From: Archegozetes longisetosus
Taxonomy: Eukaryota > Arthropoda > Arachnida > Sarcoptiformes > Trhypochthoniidae
Direction: 5' to 3'
Assembly: GCA_018873245.2 (NCBI GenBank)
Contig: JAEMBT020000004.1
Span: forward strand, 1,970,573 to 2,034,572
Length of the DNA: 64,000 nucleotides
In this document: one piece after another, positions 56,420-64,000 of the stretch
Layout of the letters: every line of letters begins with the position of its first letter
How positions within the stretch are numbered: the first letter of the stretch is position 1
Made by a program: the position numbers and the translations under genes
The notes under the pieces: model-generated
Told to the model about the DNA's origin: nothing
Databases searched by the model: none
The model's input: the letters and a program-made list of their open reading frames with translations, nothing else

Positions 56420-56780
56420 TAGGGCGACCAAGCGTTCATATTTGAGCCGGTAGTCCAGATTTGAGCTGAATGAACAGACACATTTGCTACTATCGCTTTA
56501 TTACCAATTAAGTGTATATTAATTCCAAGCAAAAGTATTTTAACCTCTCGAAGTCTTCATCATTAATGTCTCCGAAACTTCACAATTACGTTAAAGATAA
56601 CTTAAATTAAATTAATGCTACAAAATGATGGGAAAATATATTTTTCACAACTGAAATTTACAACACTTCCTAATCGTTAAGTACTGTAAATAAATTTAAT
56701 ATTTTAAGAAAAGTGTCAGAAAGAAGGAACATTTTGATTATTTTGTCCAGATCTGAGCTGTACAAGACCTGGTCATCCTA
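56420..56780. mobile_element. hAT-like MITE (TAGGGTGACC family), old copy
   Basis: Ends TAGGGCGACCAAG and the complement of TAGGATGACCAGG. Flanks TCCACAAC and TTTATAAC match at 5 of 8, all three differences being C/T. Internal word pairs such as GTCCAGATTTGAGCTG and GTCCAGATCTGAGCTG are shared between its two halves. Confidence 0.65.
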
Positions 56781-56912
56781 TTTATAACCATATTGTTAAG
56801 TAGAAGAAAAAACAGAACATAAAGCAGTAAAGTAAAACTTTTCTCTACTGACTACAAAACAAACTAAGCATTAAGTAGTGGACTTACCCTCTAATGCATG
56901 CACTATTTGTAG

Positions 56913-57745
56913 TTTGACTGCAAGAGGAGACTCTTCTCTATCACAAAATATGAAAAGACTTCTCAATAAGGATAAACCTAAACAAAAGCTTGATATTCAA
57001 TATCGAGTTTTAATCATTTAGTTCCATTGACTAACTAAACATTTCTTTGAATTCGAGAGTTATTTAAGTCTTACTGCCAAAAGTTTTGATAGTATAAAAC
57101 AAGAAGTAATATGATATATATGATTCCTGAGAAAAGTAAAGAAAGTTTGATGAAATTTTGATCCAGAAACTTGAACTGACCTTTTGAGACTACATAAAGC
57201 AATTATATTTTTGAGGAACAGTGCATTAAATATGCAAAAATAACCTTAATACGTACAAGAACATATGCAAAATTAGATTAATAACTATAATTTATCGCAC
57301 GTGCTAAAATCAAAACAAGAATTGTTAATAATTCATTTGAAAATGAGCAATAAAGATATCTGTGAATATTAATCAGCTGCATCATCTTATTGATCAGATA
57401 AAAGCTTTCCTTACCTTTTCAGAATCATCTCATATGGATGATTTACATATTATACAAATGGTTATTAGTACAAACTCTCATTCATATCAAGCTTTACTGA
57501 AGTAAAGTTTGATAAACATATGAAAAGCTGAATCAGTTTCTAAAATGTTAATCTGAATTTGCTTCAATTTGAAAGTAGTGTTCAATACTCTTTTATACTT
57601 TTGAATGTAAGGCTCTTGAAAAATATTGAATAGGTAAATTTGAATGACTAAAGCGCTAAATGCAATATATAAATATTAATGCTTCAATAGTTAGGCCCTT
57701 TTGATGTTTTGAGATAGAGAAGAGGCTGCTCTTGCAGTCAAAGCT
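56913..57745. repeat. Segment bounded by a 31-bp inverted repeat
   Basis: TTGACTGCAAGAGGAGACTC and its continuation at 56915-56945 is matched in reverse complement at 57713-57745 with about three mismatches. The segment includes most of R2 copy 2. It may be a non-autonomous element, but no target duplication was found. Confidence 0.35.
57065..57613 (+). repeat. Direct repeat family R2, copy 2 (interrupted)
   Basis: The first about 55 bp and the last about 185 bp match R2 copy 1. Roughly 310 bp between them (about 57121-57428) has no counterpart there and looks like an insertion. Confidence 0.6.
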
Positions 57746-60628
57746 TCATTTGTATGTCTTCCTCTGTTTCTCTTTATTCCACTCATTACTTCTTTGACTC
57801 TATTCTCTAGATTCTTTTACTTCTTGTCAATTGTTTGCTCAACATTTTATATCAATAAATCCCTATTCGAAGGCAGTGAAACTAAGTTTAAGCCTAACGA
57901 TAAGTAAAGTCAGACTCAATACTAGTTAATCGTTGCATAGAAATTGATAGGAATTCCTGTTAACAAATTATACACATATAGAAGACTTCATTCTATTCTC
58001 TATAGAGAGTTCTGCCTAAGATATAATTTACATTCAAGATAAATATTCTTAAACCTAGAGAATAGTGTGTACAAGAGCTTAACTGAAAGCCTGTAAGTTT
58101 GTTTCTAAATTTGTTTTTTTCTTTGTTTTTTATCTTCCTATTCTCTTTATCTCTATCTATTGCATTGCAAGAAAAGATCGATTTTTAGGGAGTGAGATAC
58201 ATTAAAGAGTGGATACTAATTGAGAATCAATTTCTGCGATAGAGAAACAAATTATCCCCAAAGTTTCTCGTTTGAGGTCGCAAAAATTTGATGAGATTCT
58301 TATTTAATTATTCTTATTAAATTTGATATTATCTATGGCTCGCTTTAACTATAAGAACATTCTTAAATTTTAATTTAATTTCGAAGCAATAAATCAAAGC
58401 TATATTTGATTAAAAATATCTCTTAAATTTAATTCTTTAAAGATTGAAAACTTCTTCAACAACATTGAAGTTGATGAGATTATCAAATATTGAATCATTA
58501 TTCAGGAGAATATTCTCTTCAGAATCACTCTGAGAAACTGATAAGAATTTTGATCATAAGTTATGATGCGGTGAATTGAAGGCATATATCATTCAAACTA
58601 ATGGATAACTAGACTTATATTTCTTGTGTTGAACTCTCGTTTGGGATCAGAAGATGTTATTGAGAAATATATTGAAGCATTGCATTAAGGCTTGTCTCGT
58701 ATGAAGAATTAGTTCATTATTAAGTATATGACACTTGTATCATATATTATGCTATTGTCTAGTCCCGAGAGGGATCTATTTGTATTGATATTCAATCATA
58801 TACTTAGATTTTATTTATTAATTATTTTTTCGTTGCACTCAAGCATCAGATCTATCATATGTGACAGTTTTTGTGACAATTTTTAAGAATATAGGCGAAA
58901 AAACTTTTCAACACATTATTGAACAATTCTTTAATGAAAAAATTTCGACTTTGATCTAACATAAGGGTGGAGTTGATAGAAAAAGTTTTAGAATTTGTAC
59001 TGAATTATAATCCTGTTTACCGAATATCTATTGAACAAGTCTTATTTCAATCACAATAAAATCTCTGTTGAATTCGATTATCAACTTGACTGAATTTCTT
59101 TCAGGGTAAGTGATGAAAAAATAAATTATTTTCGAAAGTCGAAAAAGTTATTTCTTTTATAGATTGAGAATTTTTCCATAAGGATTTCAAATTCAATTCA
59201 ATGCTATTTTATAATAGTCTTAAAGAAGTTTTAAATCTTTTCAAGTGATGCCAAGTCTCAATTCTTTAATATTCTTGTATTGAATTCAGATACATGTCTA
59301 CTAAATCTCTAGATATTAAATATTTTAAGCTGAAGAGCAAAATATTATTTTCTGAAAGAAATTTGATCCCGAAATCATTAAGGTTTAATCTATTCTCAAA
59401 ATAATCAAAGAAATCCAGTTAATAAAAGAACAATGAGATATTTAAAAATTCATGAGTTTTCTCGAAGATTAAATCCTTCGGTAATTCAAAGTACTTAATG
59501 AATAATGATTTACCTAAACATTGCATTGAGAGGTAAGACTAAAAACAAGACTATTATGGTCAAATCTTAGCTTAACTTCAATAATTGCTTGTTATGCAAT
59601 TTATTGGTGAATAATACAATATATACTAAAACCTTTTGTTACGAATCAAAAGACATAATCACATCTAGGATTGCATTTTATACAATAGTTTCTATAATGC
59701 TTTTTGAAAAGGCGTATATAATGGTTGAAAGGTTTAACAATCTAGAGATTAAATATCAGGAATCATAAATTCCGTATTGTTTTGTTCTACATTAAAAATT
59801 GATTTCTTATTCAACCAAATAATCATATGATTTCATTTTCTCGAGAAGAATGGTCTTAAGCAAAGAAAATGACTTCTCGTTTTCTCATTAATAATAAAAC
59901 AGTAGTCAAGTATGAGATATGAAATTGCTTTACATTAAACTAATGCAATAAGTATTACTTTCAAAATAATACTCCTTTCTATTGAAATTAGACCTTATTC
60001 TATGTTAAGACTCAATTATGCGATGAAAGCACAAAATTTACGGAATTTCAGTAACTATTTAAGCCGAAAAACTTCATCTAAATTATTAAGTTAGTAGTAC
60101 TGATGGAAAAACTTTTATTACATAATAGAAGTCTCATTGCTTACTCTCTCTACTAATGACTCTTTTCTATAACTCGGATCCTAACGGAAAAGAAAAAGCT
60201 TAAGTCCCATTCATTAATTTAATAAGGAGTAAATTTCTTTATATGAAAATTGATCAACAGTTTAGAAAATTTTATGTTCTATTACCAAAAGCATCGTCAA
60301 TTTTTTCTGAAATTTCTCGTAAAGATATCTGTATAGAACAAGGTTCAGACACTCATCATTTTTTCATACATGATCAATAAATTGAATTTATTATTAATGA
60401 TGAAAACTTTGCTCAAGGTGTCATACGATTAATGATATCTTATTATAAAAAAGTACTTCAGGAAGAATCTTGAGTCCCATGATTTATGTCTAGGCTACTT
60501 CTCATTCATCAAACATGAAGAATAGACACTCATATCATATTCTGATTATTTCATCAAAAGCTTCAAGATTAAGTCGTTTACTATCGTACCAAAAATAATA
60601 GGTTTGTATTTCGAGGACAAATAAAAAC
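57746..60628. other. AT-rich stretch downstream of the GPCR
   Basis: No gene, clear repeat or RNA was recognised. A pyrimidine-rich run lies near 57755-57840. Confidence 0.4.
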
Positions 60629-60634
60629 TTTATT
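60629..60634 (-). terminator. Polyadenylation signal of the GPCR gene
   Basis: AATAAA on the minus strand about 70 nt beyond the stop codon at 60704. Confidence 0.5.
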
Positions 60635-60703
60635 TTCTCAACAAACTTCTCCATTTGATCGATTTTATTATACAATCATTTACACAATAAATATATTCAA
60701 TAT

Positions 60704-63237
<2,534 letters not shown>

Positions 63238-64000
63238 CTGTTTCCATATGTAACATTAATATTGAGAAATTACTTTCACATAAATTATACTTTTATGAAG
63301 CTTTTATTGTTTAGGCTTTAGTAATTTATAGTACAATGAAAACGGTGCGAAAATTTTTAATGAAAGAAAAGTTAATTATCTTTTCGCAATTCATTTATTT
63401 TTCAGTAATCGATTGGAAAATTTTTGGGGTAAAGTAGTTTGATAGGCTTTTTAGAAATTAATGACTTTTATAACATACTAATCATCTTCATAAACTGTTT
63501 CTATACATAATAGATAGTTTTTTTATTCAATCGAGAAGTTTTTTTCTAATTTTCTATTTATATCTCTAAACTAATTAATTATATCGATTAGAAACTATAT
63601 CTAACGTAGAGCTGAACGCATGAAAATAAGCTACCAAGATGACAAATGATACGTTATCAACAGCCTTCACAGAATAAACGTTAGATCCAAATTTTAAGCC
63701 TAATTCTTTCCATTTAACTGTTTTCAGTTATTCACCAGAAGTGACTAAATCATTCTATTTGATTAAAAGGTTTCAGGATCTATGTTTTCATAGTGTTCAG
63801 AGTCTTTGCTTTGATGTGCTACTCAAATAAAAGTTTGAAATTTGAGAAATAATTTATTCTTATCGTCACACAACATTCTGACTGTCAGCTATTTGTCTAA
63901 CCATTTAATCTAAAAGTTAATTTGACTAAATTTTTCAAATACTTTACTGAATAGTTAATCATGTGCTTCAATGCAAAATAAAGCTGAAGCACCACAAAAG
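63238..64000. other. GPCR intron continuing off the window
   Basis: No further exon was recognised; TM1 and TM2 should lie upstream, beyond the window end. Confidence 0.5.

Overview
This is a eukaryotic nuclear window, AT-rich throughout, with intron-containing genes, long gene-poor stretches and many DNA transposons. The gene set (a neuropeptide F/Y-type receptor, a divergent ionotropic receptor, an excitatory amino-acid transporter, an ALDH1/2-type dehydrogenase) and a short degenerate TTAGG-type array point to an arthropod. A chelicerate (mite-like) source is plausible but not shown.

Layout. 1.5-8.9 kb is a decayed virus-like block of very low GC. It holds a protein-primed family B DNA polymerase relic of Polinton/adintovirus type, a small intact zinc-finger ORF, and three damaged small genes. 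Short hairpins follow four of the genes just past the stop, and three unusually GC-rich hairpins lie between the divergent polymerase and zinc-finger genes. A Tc1-like element (1579-2314) sits inside the polymerase C-terminus. An apparently young Merlin transposon (8932-11357, 284-bp terminal inverted repeats, intact transposase) abuts the block. 14.0-14.4 kb is a J-domain protein with an Arg/Ser-rich tail. 17.5-21.8 kb is a complete seven-exon ALDH gene on the minus strand. 25-27 kb is a hAT-like element carrying nested insertions. 28.4-32.8 kb holds five exons of an EAAT/SLC1 transporter on the plus strand. 35.3-35.8 kb is a single-exon cysteine-rich type I membrane protein. 37-41 kb is a cluster of pogo-like, hAT-like and Tc1-like MITEs plus a dead MULE. 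41.6-43.4 kb is a three-exon gene of unknown function whose frame is intact except for one internal TAG. 44.3 kb is a small hypothetical gene. 44.9-46.6 kb is a second, dead Merlin. 46.7-47.7 kb is the 3' end of an ionotropic receptor. 48.4-49.0 kb is a complete relative of the 25-kb hAT-like element. 50.1-50.9 kb is a large foldback element. 51.2-52.4 kb is a secreted Thr-rich protein with a C-terminal Kunitz-like domain. 52.4-60.7 kb is gene-poor. 60.7-63.2 kb carries the last two exons of an NPF/NPY-type GPCR whose 5' part lies beyond the window.

The host genes are unrelated single loci with no operon logic. The main themes are dense transposon activity of at least seven kinds (Merlin, MULE, hAT-like, Tc1/mariner, pogo-like, foldback, possible LTR) and the virus-like block. 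That block is the best candidate for something not previously described. All family calls come from reading motifs by eye; no database search was run.
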